Below, piece by piece: positions 45,531 through 56,001 of a DNA stretch of 64,000 nucleotides. The stretch covers positions 177,334,400-177,398,399 of the forward strand of contig CM039462.1 in assembly GCA_022414725.1 (NCBI GenBank). Direction: 5' to 3'. How positions within the stretch are numbered: the stretch's first letter is position 1; every line of letters starts with the position of its first letter. The translations under genes and the position numbers were made by a program. Source of the stretch: Microglena sp. YARC. Lineage: Eukaryota > Chlorophyta > Chlorophyceae > Chlamydomonadales > Chlamydomonadaceae. Below the pieces are notes generated by a model that had not been told where the DNA came from, ran no database searches, and was given only the letters and a program-made list of their open reading frames with translations.

Positions 45531-45659
45531 CGAGGGGTAGTCTCCCGCACGAACAGATTACCATACAAATTCGCGAATTTGCCAACATCCGAGGGCACCC
45601 CCCATTGCAGCCGTTGCTCCGCAAAGTCATTGGACGTAGCAGGTTGGCACAGTCAAGAC
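45531..45659 (-). CDS. Papain-family (C1A) protein, GCNGG exon
   Basis: Acceptor cgttttcgcag, donor GTGGGTTTGAG. It reads LDCANLLRPMTLRSNGCNGG and, after a one-base shift in a run of six G, VPSDVGKFANLYGNLFVRE. The LDC......GCNGG.P pattern is a hallmark of papain-family mature domains, with two disulfide cysteines. One base also seems to be missing at the start (the copy at 45950 has the extra C that gives VLDC in phase 0). I read these as homopolymer errors. Confidence 0.82.
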
Positions 45660-46360
45660 CTGCGAAAACGGGTGCGTTTGTGTATGGGTGGTGTGTGCAA
45701 GTCGGCCGTGCGTGTGCGTGTGGTGTGTGGTGGTGTTGTGTGCATGTGCTGGCGTTTGTGTGTGTGTGCAGAGACGGGGGGGGGGGGGCGGGGGGGGGGG
45801 GGGCATTAGGCTGGCTGGGCTGAAGGCAGAGAGGGCGTGAGAAGAGCATAATGGGTATGAAGTGTGAATTCACAGCCATCCAAGGGCACGTCCCGAATAC
45901 AGCCGTGCTCCCGTATAAGTCAATGGACGTGTAGCAAAAGGGTTGGCACAGTCAAGGACTTGCGGAGAAAAAGGGTGTGAGAAAATGAAGGTGACACAGT
46001 GATGGGTGGGGGGTCATGAGCTGGCTGGGCTGAAGGGAGAGGGGCTGAGAAGGAAGATGAGAGGTGATGAAGTGTGAATTCACCGACATCAAGGGCACGT
46101 CCCCGATACAGCCGTTGCTCCGAAGTTCAATGGACGTAGCAGGGTGCTGGCACAGTCAAGACTTGCGGAAAAGAGTGTGTGTGTTGAGGGAGGGAGGGGG
46201 GGGCGAGGGAAGGGTCATGAAGCTAGCTGGGCTGAAGGGAGAGGGGCATGAGAAAGTGGGTGATGAAGTATGAATCATCGACATTCGAGGGCATTGCAGC
46301 CGAGTTGCTCCAAAAGTCAATGAAACGTTAGCGATGGTTGCACAGTCAAGACTATGCCCT
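45660..46360 (-). repeat. Acceptor-side copies of the GCNGG exon
   Basis: Three copies (near 45870-45985, 46075-46170 and 46270-46350) of acceptor plus exon text (cttgactgtgcc ... caacggctg ... cgtgccc). A plus-strand poly-G run sits at 45775-45802. Confidence 0.83.
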
Positions 46361-46389
46361 TGTGTTGTTTTTGTTGTTGCCTGTTGGAG

Positions 46390-46493
46390 TGTATGCTGCT
46401 GTGTGTGCGTGTCGTCGATGTGATGATGATGAGAGTGATGATGATAGAGATTATCACATGAGTGATGATGATGTCCGGTGACGGATAGATGAT

Positions 46494-46526
<33 letters not shown>

Positions 46527-46580
46527 GTGGTGATGATATTGTAGTGACGATGATGGTGTGATGATGGTGTGATGATAACG
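46390..46580. repeat. (GATGAT)n trinucleotide tract
   Basis: GATGAT/GGTGAT repeat within the intron between exons 47085-47222 and 45531-45659. Confidence 0.9.
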
Positions 46581-46689
46581 GATGAAGATGAATGCGATAT
46601 GTGATGATGAGAATGACAATGTCAACAATGTGGTGACTAGTAGTCCTGCGGAAATACCCGCATGTGATTCAGTGACAGTTGGCGATTAT

Positions 46690-47084
46690 CGAGAAAGACC
46701 CCCCCCCCCCCCACCCACCCCACACACACACACTCATTTACCTGTTGAACAGAGAAGCAGTATCTGGCCCATTCAGCCCTCCCCCCCCCCCCCCCACCCA
46801 CCCACCCCACCCACCACCCAGCACCACACACACACACACAAACACACACTCATTACCTGTGAACAGAGAAGCTAGCATCTGGCCCATTCAGCCCCCCCCC
46901 CCCCCCCGCCCCCCCCCCCTCACACACACACATTACCTGTTAAACAGAAAAAGCTAGCATCTGGCCCCCATTCAGCCCCCCCCCCCCCCCCCTTCCTCAC
47001 ACACCCATTTACCTGTTGAACAGAGAAGCTAGCATCTGGCCCATTCAGCCCCCCCACCCCCCTCACACACACACACACATTTAC
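46690..47084 (-). repeat. Donor-side array of the active-site exon (~5 copies)
   Basis: Copies of the exon end (DASFSVQQ text) plus donor GTAAATG, each followed on the transcript by TGTGTG and then a poly-G run. Spacing is 60-100 bp. Confidence 0.88.
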
Positions 47085-47222
47085 CTGTTGAACAGAGAAG
47101 CTAGCATCCTGCGCCCGGTTAAGGCAGGGTTTTGCCCAACCAAGTTGAAATCGTTTCGAGGCCAAGCATTCCGAGAAGGCCCATCCACTTGCACACAGGC
47201 CTTGGTCCTTGGGACTTGGATT
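47085..47222 (-). CDS. Papain-family (C1A) protein, active-site exon with Cys replaced by Gly
   Basis: Acceptor ccccag, donor GTAAATG. It reads PKDQGLCASGWAFSECLASK, RFQLG and, near the end, QDASFSVQQ. Papain-family proteins have ..vkdQG.CGSCWAFs; here the oxyanion Gln (DQG) and the first Cys are present, but the catalytic Cys before WAF is Gly (codon GGA). A second copy upstream (47320-47370) also reads agtggatgg at this point, so it is unlikely to be a single read error. One C is missing near the exon start (AATCCAAG against AATCCCAAG in the copy). SVQQ followed by VLDC matches the family's lS.QqLvDC. Confidence 0.83.
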
Positions 47223-47993
47223 CTGGGGCTGGCGTGGCAGGTGGGTGGGTAGGAGGGTGAGTAGGAGCGGTGGGAGGGTTGGTAGGCAGGCGTGCTGGTG
47301 AGCATGCGGGTGGCGCAGTGGGCATTCCAGAGTTAACCCATCCACTTGCCCACATAGACCTTGGTCCTTGAGACTTGGGATTCTGTGGGTGGGTGGGCAG
47401 GTGGGTGGTAGGAGGGTGGGTGGGTAGGAGGGAGCCGGTAGGAGGGTAGGGAGGGTGTGCAGGCTGTGGGTTATGGATTGGTGGGTATGTGGGTTGGTAG
47501 GGATACTTGCACATAGACCTTGGTTTCTAGGACTTGAGATTCTGTGGGTGGGTGGGTGCGGTAGGAGGGAGGGTAGGAGTGGTGGGTGTGTGGTTGGTGG
47601 AGGTTGGCGGGCAGGCTGGTCGTGGATTGGTGGGTTTGCTGGTTGGTAGGCACCACAACCTTGCCACATAGACCTTGGTTCTTTGGGACTTGAGATTCTG
47701 TGGGTGGGTGGGCAGCTGTGGGTGGGAGGGTAGGAGGAGGGTAGGAGGGTATGTGTGTGGGTCGGTGGGAGTTCGGGCGGCTGGTTTGGTAGGACACTTG
47801 CACATAGACCTTGGTTCTTGGGACTTGGAATCCTCAAAGTCCAAGGGTAGGCTTCCAAATCCGCATGCATGCATCATCTTCCTTCCTCCCAATGCCCCTA
47901 CTTCAAGCACCTTCCTTCCTGTTTCTTCTCGCAACCCCTCGGCAGGCACATCAAAATTTAAAAATAAATGAAAACTTTGACCAGTTAACCCAC
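47223..47993 (-). repeat. Acceptor-side copies of the active-site exon and one donor-side copy of its neighbour
   Basis: Four copies of cacccacagaatc(c)caagtc...ccaaggtctatgtg near 47340, 47520, 47680 and 47815; most decay just after the LCAS codons. 47820-47960 joins a copy of the preceding exon (RKVLEVGALGGRKM...GSLP.DFE) to this text. Spacers are GTGGGTGGG on the plus strand. Confidence 0.83.
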
Positions 47994-48219
47994 CTGTTCT
48001 GCTGACGCCAGTCTAAGTCCGAGGGCAGGCTTCCCAAACCCCCTGCTGTCAGCATCTTCCTTCCTCCAACGCCCCTACTTCAAGCACCTTCCTTCGGTTT
48101 TCTTCACAGCCGCGGTAGTGGTGTGCTAATTAAGACTGCACCAGCGTCATACGCTGTCAGTCCGGAATTGGTGTTGACTCCCAACCAGGTGGTCCCACTA
48201 GTAGATACGGCGTAGTCAA
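47994..48219 (-). CDS. Papain-family (C1A) protein, exon spanning pro-region end and mature start
   Basis: Acceptor gatgctcgcag, donor GTGGGTTAAC. It enters with two bases after HLSL+G, giving VDYAVSTSGTTWLGVNTNSG then LTAYDAGAVLIS. After one shift comes CEENRRKVLEVGAL, and after a second RKMLTAGGLGSLPSDLDWRQ. The LP.dlDWR text is the classic start of a papain-family mature domain. The two shifts cancel, so the 226-nt length still fits entry phase 1 and exit phase 2. The first half matches no domain I know. Confidence 0.75.
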
Positions 48220-49250
48220 CTGCGAGCATCAGGGTTGTAATTAATAATATTAATTGTATATAGTAGTATATTAACACAGTACAGCACATACACAGTGCTT
48301 GACAGATCTGAATTTGAGTTGACTCCCAACCAGGTGGACCCACCAGTTGACACGGCATAGTCAACTGCAAGCACCAGTGTTGTAATTAATGATATTAATT
48401 ATAAATAACATGCTATACTACTTATAATAATGATGCTTGGTGTTGACTCCCAACCAGGTGGACCCACCAGTAGCAGCGGCGCAGTCAACTGCGAGCATCA
48501 GTGGTGTGCTTACGAATATTAATGATCAAATTAAGAATATTAATGATCAAATTAAGAATATTAATGATCTAATTAAGAATATTAATTACATACAGTAGTA
48601 AACTAACACAGTACAGCACATATGCAGCGCTTGACAGATCTGAAATTCGTGTTTGAGATCCCAACCAGGTGGTCCCCACCAGTAGCAACGCGGCGCAGAC
48701 AACTGCGTCAGCATCAGTGTTTCTACTTTATTATACATAATTAAATAATGAATAATATTAATTATATAATAATAATATTAATAATAATTATACATATGTA
48801 TCTCATATATTTGGTTATATAATTAATTATATTCATTATGTAACTAATAATATTAAATATAAGTAGTAGTATATTAATATAGTACAGCACATACGCAGCC
48901 CTTGACAGATCTGTTTAGTGTTGACTCCCAACCAACACAAACACCCTCCTCCTCCTCCCACCCCCTCACCATCACCCCTGCCCCTACCCCCTCACCGCCA
49001 CCACCACGCACCTACCCCCCCCACACCCACCAACCAGCAGAAACACTAGGTCAACTGGAGCATCAGGGTTGTAATTAGTCATATTAATTATACATAACAT
49101 GTTATATTAATAATAATAATGATAATTGTGTTGTTGCACTCCCAACCAGCAGAAACGCTAGGTCAACTGGAGCATCAGGGTTGTAATTAGTAATATTAAT
49201 TATACATAGTAGCATATTAACATATTATATTATAACTATAACACATTATA
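48220..49250 (-). repeat. Acceptor-side copies of exon 47994-48219 (~6)
   Basis: Copies of gttgactcccaaccaggtggacccacca...cagtcaactgcgagcatca near 48310-48375, 48435-48505, 48650-48720, 48915-48940, 49030-49075 and 49135-49180, separated by attaat-rich spacers. Unlike most spacers here, these are A/T-rich. Confidence 0.85.
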
Positions 49251-49254
49251 TGTT

Positions 49255-49370
49255 TACATATGTTTGTTTGTATGTATGTATGTATGTATGTATGTATGTA
49301 TGTATGTATGTATGTATGTATGTATGTATGTATGTATATATGTGTGTGTGTATGTATGTACGCACGTATG
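49255..49370. repeat. (TATG)n microsatellite
   Basis: About 25 tatg units on the plus strand. Confidence 0.95.
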
Positions 49371-49565
49371 TATACAACGGTTGCCTGGAGTCCGACATCT
49401 TCAAAAAAAATGGTACTTTTCAGGCACTTGTTTTACAGCCCTCAGAATGACATGGGAGTGGAACTAGGGTGATCCCCCAAGTGTTCCTCTACTAAATACC
49501 AGTCCATTTATGCTTTTGGGGTAGGGATCCACCACATATTATGCCCAGGGCAGAGGGGGGGGGTT

Positions 49566-49571
49566 CTAGGG

Positions 49572-49652
<81 letters not shown>
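49566..49652. repeat. (CT)n microsatellite
   Basis: Ctctct tract with a few tt interruptions; the flanks hold no recognised gene (49370-50030). Confidence 0.95.
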
Positions 49653-49654
<2 letters not shown>

Positions 49655-50039
49655 GCCGTAACCAACACAAGAACAACGAAGTACAGAATGAGACCTCGTG
49701 GTAGTTCACTGCTTCTTCTTTTTTGACTGACTTTTTGACTGACTTTTATTTTTACTGACTGACTGATCTCCAAGCCCCACCAAACAATGTAACATTGGTG
49801 ATGATGATTTTCTATGCTTCAAACATTCCCAATGGTCTCAAGACCAACCTCAATGGATAGGCCTTTGAAACCCTGTAAAATGAGCCTAATTATACACCAT
49901 AACACTAAGTGGTGGCTGAGATGGTGGCTGATTACAGTGGGTTCCAGAGCTGGGGGGGGGGGGGGGAGGGGGTCTTGCAGAAAGGGTGCCTCTTGTGATG
50001 GGGTCTAGCACTTTGATTTGCCCCCCCCCCCCCCCCCCC

Positions 50040-50900
50040 TGATAAAAGCAAAAAAAAAACTATAAAAAGCCATAGAAAAGCTTATAGAAAGCTACAACAA
50101 GCTATAGAAAGCTACAAAAAAAGCCATATAAGCAAAAGAAAGCCATTAGAAGCTACAATAAGCAATAAAAGCCATAGAAAGATAAAAAAAGCCATAAGAA
50201 GCAAAAAAAAGCCATAAGAAGCTACAATAAGCAATAAAAAGCCATAGAAAGATAAAAAAGCCATAAAAAGCAAAAAAAAGGCATAAGAAGCTATCTCTGA
50301 GATACAAAAAGCCATAAGAAGCTATAACCTAAGCTAGAAAAAGCTTAGCTAGAAAAGCTATAACAGCTATAACATAAGCTAGAGAAAGCCAAATAATTGC
50401 CAGAAAATAATAATAAGCTAGAAAAAGCCAAATAATAGAAAAGCTAGAAAAGCTAGAACATAAGCTAGAAGAATCCATACAAAAGCCATGAGAAGCTATC
50501 TCTGGGATACAAAAAAGCTACAAAAAGCAATAAAAAGCCATAGAAAGATTTAAAAAAGCCATAAAAAGCTACAATTAAGCCAAAAAAGACATACAAAAAG
50601 CAATAAAAAGCTACAAAAAGCAATAAAAAGCCATGGAAAGCTACAATAAAAAGCCATAAAAAGCTGTAGAAAGCTATAAAATACTACAAAAAAGCCCGAA
50701 AATCTACACAAAGCTGTAAAAAGCCACAAAAAAGCAATAAAAAGCTACAAAAAGCAATAAAAAGCCATAGAGAGCTACAAAAAAAGCCATAAAAAGCTAC
50801 AAAAAGCTGTAGAAAGCTATAATGTGCTGTAAAAAAAGCCATAAAATCTACACAAAGCTATAAAAAGCTTTAAAAAGCCATAGAAAGCACTACCACGCTG
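50040..50900. repeat. Purine-rich ~10-bp repeat (aaaaagccata / aaagctacaa)
   Basis: Roughly 80 degenerate units of aaaaagcYata and aaagctaca. The structure is periodic and no copies of flanking exons are visible. A poly-C run sits just before (50020-50039). Confidence 0.9.
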
Positions 50901-51029
50901 TCCCTGCAGGTGGCTGAAAACCATTAGGCTAGGGAAATAACACTTTGAGATAAAAAAAACAAAAACTGGTCATGTTTGCATTGAAATTGCCCACCCTTTA
51001 AAAATCAGATAATGATAGACTACCCATGA

Positions 51030-51315
51030 AGGATTAGTGTATTTATTATTAATTATATTACATTCCCTTCAGGATTTTTTTATTGTACTTTTTATTTTAT
51101 TCTATAATATCCATGAAGGTTATTATTATTATTATTATTATTATATTTTAATGTTTATTTTATTCTATAATATCCCTGAAGGATTATTGTATTGTTTATT
51201 ACATTTTATAAGATCCCTGAAGGATTATTGTATTGTATTGTTTATTTTATTCTATAATATGCTTGAATGATTATTGCATGTCCTTATTCATTTTATAAAA
51301 TACTATCCGTGAAGT

Positions 51316-51370
<55 letters not shown>

Positions 51371-51375
51371 TTTAA
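51030..51375. repeat. ~52-bp units and an AT tract
   Basis: Four to five units of ttattttattctataatatcc.tgaaggattattg (51060-51300), then (AT)n at 51318-51362. This lies directly below the donor of exon 51410-51512. Confidence 0.85.
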
Positions 51376-51409
51376 AATATAAAAATATAAAAAACAAAAA
51401 AGGGCTCAC

Positions 51410-51512
51410 CAAGGGATAGGTGGCGGCCACTCCCCGCGGGGATTTGAGTGTTGAAAGAGCTCACAATCCCTAGATTGCCTTCAAAGCTTTCCTTGGCATG
51501 AATTAGTGCCGC
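51410..51512 (-). CDS. C1A gene, N-terminal-extension exon
   Basis: Acceptor cactcacag, donor GTGAGCCC; 34 codons plus one base, phase 0 in and phase 1 out, fitting both neighbours (YVIDT before, V completing before DYAV). It encodes AALIHAKESFEGNLGIVSS, FNTQIPAGSGRHLSL. An acceptor-side copy at 52290-52365 reads ALNVAKASFEGNLGIVSSFN, so the protein text is conserved between copies. No domain recognised. Confidence 0.7.
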
Positions 51513-51514
51513 CT

Positions 51515-52285
51515 GTGAGTGTGTGGGTGCATGTGCATGGGTGTGTGAGTGAATAGGTGTGTGAGTGCATGGGTGTGTGGGTGCATGGGTGTGTGAGTGA
51601 ATGGGTGAATGAGTGAATGGGTGTGTGGGTGCATGGGTGTGTGAGTGAATAGGAGTGTGAGTGCATGGGTGTGTGGGTGCATGGGTGTGTGAGTGAATAG
51701 GTGAATGAGTGAATGGGTGTGTGGGTGCATGGGTGTGTGAGTGAATAGGGAGTGTGAGTGCAATGGGTGTTGTGGGTGCTGGGTGTGTGAGTGAATAGGT
51801 GAATGAGTGAATGGGTGTGTGGGTGCATGGGTGTGTGAGTGAATAGGAGTGTGAGTGCATGGGTGTGTGGTTGCATGGGTGTGTGAGTGATTAGGTGAAT
51901 GAGTGAATGGGTGTGTGGGTGCATGGGTGTGTGAGTGAATAGGAGTGTGAGTGCATGGGTGTGTGGGTGCATGGGTGTGTGAGTGAATAGGTGAATGAGT
52001 GAATGGGTGTGTGGGTGCATGGGTGTGTGAGTGAATAGGAGTGTGAGTGCATGGGTGTGTGGGTGCATGGGTGTGTGAGTGAATAGGAGTGTGAGTGCAT
52101 GGGTGTGTGGGTGCATGGGTGTGTGAGTGAATAGGTGTGTGAGTGCATGGGTGTGTGGGTGCATGGGTGTGTGAGTGAATAGGTGTGTGAGTGAATAGGT
52201 GTGTGAGTGCATGGGTGTGTGGGTGCATGAGTGTGTGAGTGAATAGGTGTGTGAGTGAATGGGTGTGTGGGTGCATGGGTGTGAC
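51515..52285. repeat. gtgagtgaatgggtgtgtgg minisatellite
   Basis: Degenerate units of gtgtgagtgaataggtgaatgagtgaatgggtgtgtgggtgcatgg. The minus-strand HTHAPTHPFTHSPIHS frames are translations of the repeat. It lies between two copies of the exon start. Confidence 0.92.
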
Positions 52286-52599
52286 ATGGGATTAGAGTGT
52301 TGAAAGAGCTCACAATCCCCAGATTGCCTTCGAAGCTTGCCTTGGCAACATTTAGTGCCGCCTGTGAGTTGGTGGTTGCAGGGGGTGGGGGTAGTGGGGG
52401 TGGGGGGGGGTCCCTGGGGTTGGTGGCGGTTGGTTGGTGGTGGTTGGTGCCCCCTGGGGGTTGGTGGTTGCAAAGGGGGGGGGGGGTGGGGGGGGGGGGT
52501 TGCAGAGGGGGAGGGGGGGCGGTTGCAGGGGGGCCTGGTGGTGGCAGGTAGTTACGATTATAGTACTTTTTAATACAGCCCCTACAACATGTTTTTACA

Positions 52600-52892
52600 G
52601 TGGAAGACGGCGAGCAGCCAAATTGCTGGCTGAAGCTACGCTACCAAGTCAAAGTAACATGCAACATGCCTACATACAAGTTCGATGCAGCGTCGCCTGC
52701 GACGCTAAAAATGGCGGAGAGTGATCGCGAGGGAGCGACAGCGACAGGTGGCAACGGAAGCGGGTTAGTTACAAGACCGTTGGCTGACGTGTCGGGCTTC
52801 ATTGCGGTCAGATGGATGGTCGGATGGATGGTCGGACGGACAAATGGGTAACACTGGGGACTCCTGCTCCCCAGAAGGGGGGGCTCCGCCCA
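52600..52892 (+). repeat. Dispersed repeat family C, copy 2
   Basis: Contains gcagcgtcgcctgcgacgc, aaaatggcgg, gttggctgacgtgtcgggcttc, gacggacaaatgggtaac and ggggggctccgccc, all shared with 29045-29245 and 53765-53970. A 52380-52550 G-run block precedes it. Confidence 0.75.
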
Positions 52893-52904
52893 AAACATAT
52901 ATAT

Positions 52905-53075
52905 GATAGGGAATGATGATGACGATAATGCTGATGATGGTGCTGGTGGTGGTGATGACGATGACGGCTGTGGTCAAGATGATAAAGATGTTGATGATGT
53001 TGATGGCCATGATGATGGTCGTGATGGTGATACTGCTGCTGCTGATGGTCATGGTGGTGTTGCTGATGATGGTGG

Positions 53076-53107
<32 letters not shown>

Positions 53108-53560
53108 ATGATGGTTGTGGTGATAGTGATGGTGGTTATGATAATGATGATGGCGAGGATGATGGTAATGTCAATGTTGATGGTGGTGGTGGCGGTTGAT
53201 GGTCTTGATAATGGTCATGATGATGCCTATGATGATGGTGATGATGATGATGATGATGATAATGATGATAATGAGGCTGATAATGATGATGATTATGGTG
53301 ATGGTTGTGCTGCTGCTGCTGCTGATGGTGGTGTTGATGATAATAATGATGGTAATGATGGTGATGATGATGATGATAAGGAGGATGATAATGGTGATGA
53401 TGATTATGGTGAAGGTCGTGCTGCTGCTGCTGTTGATGGTGGTGGTGGTGATGATGAGGAGGATGGTGGTGATATTGATGATGATGATAATGAGGAGGAG
53501 GATGGTAATGATGATGGTGATGATGATGAGGATTGTGATGATGCCGATATTTACATTTTC
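52905..53560. repeat. GAT/GGT/GCT trinucleotide tract
   Basis: About 650 bp of gatgatggt and gctgctgct repeats, open on both strands (acidic D/N-rich plus frame). No splice signal or homology supports coding. Confidence 0.85.
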
Positions 53561-53764
53561 CCTACTGGACTCCCAAATGTGACTGTGGCTCAAGTCAAGG
53601 GGTCTTATGAGCATCATGGACGGAACACAATAATATTTTACTGCCAACACACACACACACACAAACACACAAACAAAACATGTAGACATGCACAAACCGC
53701 TAGTAAGCCGAAAATGTACTACTCCCTCACCTTTGAAAACCAAAGTTAAAGATAAACAAGTCCT

Positions 53765-53970
53765 ATGCAGCGTCGCAAGCGAAGCAGAAAATTGGCGGAG
53801 TGTGTTGGCAGCGGAACGAATGGTGGCAAAATGGAGCTGACCGAAGCGAGTTCGTTACGCGACCGTTGGCTGACGTGTCAGGCTTCAATTTTCATTTTTT
53901 TTCCCGGTCAGACGGACAAATGGGTAAACATGGGGGCTCCCGCCCCCTTGAAGAGGGGGCAACGCCAACA
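53765..53970 (+). repeat. Dispersed repeat family C, copy 3
   Basis: Same landmarks as copy 2; ends near gggggcaacgcc. It precedes a cluster of tagggaccggc motifs, the family E MITE end (53990-54070). Confidence 0.75.
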
Positions 53971-53984
53971 ATGATATGCTTTAT

Positions 53985-54760
53985 AGCTAGGGACCGGCTT
54001 ATAGGGACATAAGGATGGGCGATATAGCTAGGGACCGGCATATAGCTGAGGACAGCAAAGCTAGGGACCGACATATCATATGATGTTGACCCTCTATACA
54101 TCTCTATAGCTCTCTATACCTCTCTCTTTGTCTCCATATATCTCTAAATATCTCTATATAAATTAATAGCGTGCTTGAGTAAGCCTTAGGTTGCTCAAGT
54201 ATACAGCTATTTATGTGCATTACTCTGGAAGGGTGAGGATGATAGCATATGATATCATACAAACTGCATCACATGATCATCAAGCACATGATATCTTAAG
54301 GTGTTATACTAGGTGTTATACTAAGTTTTATGCCAGATTTTTAATAATAATAATAGGCAAACTATGTAAGGACAGCCTAAGGCTGTGTAGGGAGAGAGAG
54401 CTTAGAATGAAACCAATGACCCCTAAATAAAAAAACATGTAGTATATACATGGTACCGTTAGCCTAGCCAGGCTGCCGGCATCGTATCAAATCCCACCTA
54501 CGTACGGTACTGGGATACACCTTTGAGAAAAACAAAGTAAATGCCCGGTAAATGCTGACAATTGTAACTCTAGCCTAGCCAGACTGCCGGCATCATATCA
54601 TATCCACCTACTTACCATGCTGGGATACACCGTGGAGAAAAACAAAGTGAATCCTGACAATTGTAACTCTAGCCTAGCCAGACTGCCGGCATCATATCAT
54701 ATCCACCTACTTACCATGCTGGGATACACCTTGGAGAAAAAAGAAGTAAATGCCGAGAAC
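53985..54760. mobile_element. Rearranged family E MITE with tandem fragments
   Basis: tagggaccgacatatcatatgatgttgacc (54064) is a family E end. Its interior text agcctagccagactgccggcatcatat occurs three times (54472, 54572, 54670) in a ~100-bp tandem unit that also carries ccacctacttaccatgctgggatacacc, which on the minus strand reads like an exon end plus donor GTAAGTAGG. Confidence 0.65.
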
Positions 54761-54769
54761 AGGGCGTCA

Positions 54770-55150
54770 AGGATTTCAGTTCCTTCCTGCAATTGCAGCA
54801 CAAGGGTGTAGGGTTTAGGTTTTAGGGTTTTAAACCAAAGGATTACACTTTCTTCCTGAGATTGCAGCACAAGCGTGTAGGGTATAGGGACTAGGGTTTA
54901 GGATTTTGAAATCCATGAAATACACTTTCTTCCTGCGATTGCAGCACAAGGGTGTAGGTTTAGGGTTTTAAACCAAAGGATTACACGGATCATCCTGCGA
55001 TTGCAGCACAAGGGTGTAGGGTTTAAGGGTTTTAAACCTGAGGATACACGGACATCCTGTGATTGCAGCACAAGGGTGTAGAGTTTAGGGTTAAGATTTT
55101 TATACCCAAGGACTACGCGATCAACCTGCGATTGCAGCACACATTGTCAT
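54770..55150. repeat. ~75-bp units with TTTAGGG-like text
   Basis: About six units of cctgcgattgcagcacaagggtgtagggtttagggttttaaacc. The part agggtttagg resembles plant and green-algal telomere repeat, but it is only one short piece per unit. Confidence 0.8.
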
Positions 55151-55289
55151 GATTGAGATTAGGCAGTACAACACACGTACACATGCAGATTAACAAGATT
55201 CCCTTGTCATCCTGCTATTGCTATAACAATTGTAATGAGTGATGCAATTAGGCAGTACATCACCTGTCCGTATGCAGACTAAAAATATT

Positions 55290-55680
55290 CCCATGTCACC
55301 CACACCCACCCGACCCACCAAAACAACACACACCCACCCAACCACCTGACCTACACACCCACACCCAACCGATACACCCACAGCAGGCCCATCTACCCAC
55401 ACCCAACACATCTACACACACTCAACCCTCATGCCCACCCGACCCACCCGCCAACAAGACCCACCCAACCCACACACCCAACCGATCCGACCGACACACC
55501 CACCCAACCCACACCACCCGACGGACACCCCACCCAACCACCCACCCACCCACCCTGACTAACCACTCCTCCCCTGCCCTCACACCCTGACCAACACAAG
55601 CACTCTGACGACCCCCCCCCCCCCCCTATCATCACACCCTTGCCCCCACCGACCCCCCCCCCCCCTCCCCCCCACTAACC
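55290..55680. repeat. CCCACCCGACCCACC low-complexity tract
   Basis: C/A-rich on plus, G/T-rich on the transcript, below the donor of exon 55845-56001. It ends in poly-C runs (55612-55675). Confidence 0.8.
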
Positions 55681-55780
55681 ACTCCTCCCTACCGTGTCGA
55701 TGACATATTGAAGCTTGAGAGCAGTCACCCTTGCTTTCTGTGCTGTTACAACCAACAAGTTTGGTGAAACACACCCACAC
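55681..55780 (-). repeat. Donor-side copy of exon 55845-56001
   Basis: ctccctaccgtgtcgatgacatattgaagcttgagagcagtcaccc and on to gtttggtgaaac, matching the exon end (TALKLQYVIDT) plus donor GTAGGGAGG. Confidence 0.88.
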
Positions 55781-55844
55781 ACACACATAATTGCACCCCC
55801 ACACACAATCCGCTTAACCACCCTGACTAACCACTCCTCCCTAC

Positions 55845-56001
55845 CGTGTCGATGACATACTGAAGCTTGAGAGCAGTCACCCTAGCTTGTTGTGGTGTTG
55901 TAACCAACAAGTTCGGTGAAACAATGAGTTCTTGAATCAGCTCATTGGTCACTGCTAGGCGTTGTTCAGGGGTCATGGGGGCTGGGCCACAATCAGCTGA
56001 G
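55845..56001 (-). CDS. C1A gene, N-terminal-extension exon
   Basis: A 157-nt exon with acceptor ctctaccaccag and donor GTAGGGAGG. One base completes Ser from exon 58475-58629, then 52 clean codons end in phase 0. It encodes SADCGPAPMTPEQRLAVTNE, LIQELIVSPNLLVTTPQQAR and VTALKLQYVIDT. It looks like a folded extracellular segment, but I cannot name a domain. An alternative acceptor (cagctcag, six bases inside) would break the phase. Confidence 0.75.

Noticed and set aside
51481..52473. HTHAPTHPFTHSPIHS repeat protein
   Set aside because: Low-complexity repeat in an intron; no start context, and the same text is open in overlapping frames.
52905..53560. Acidic D/N-rich protein
   Set aside because: Pure GAT/GGT trinucleotide repeat with no splice sites or homology, open on both strands.
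54770..55150. Telomere or chromosome end
   Set aside because: Only one or two TTTAGGG-like pieces per 75-bp unit; the sequence continues normally on both sides.
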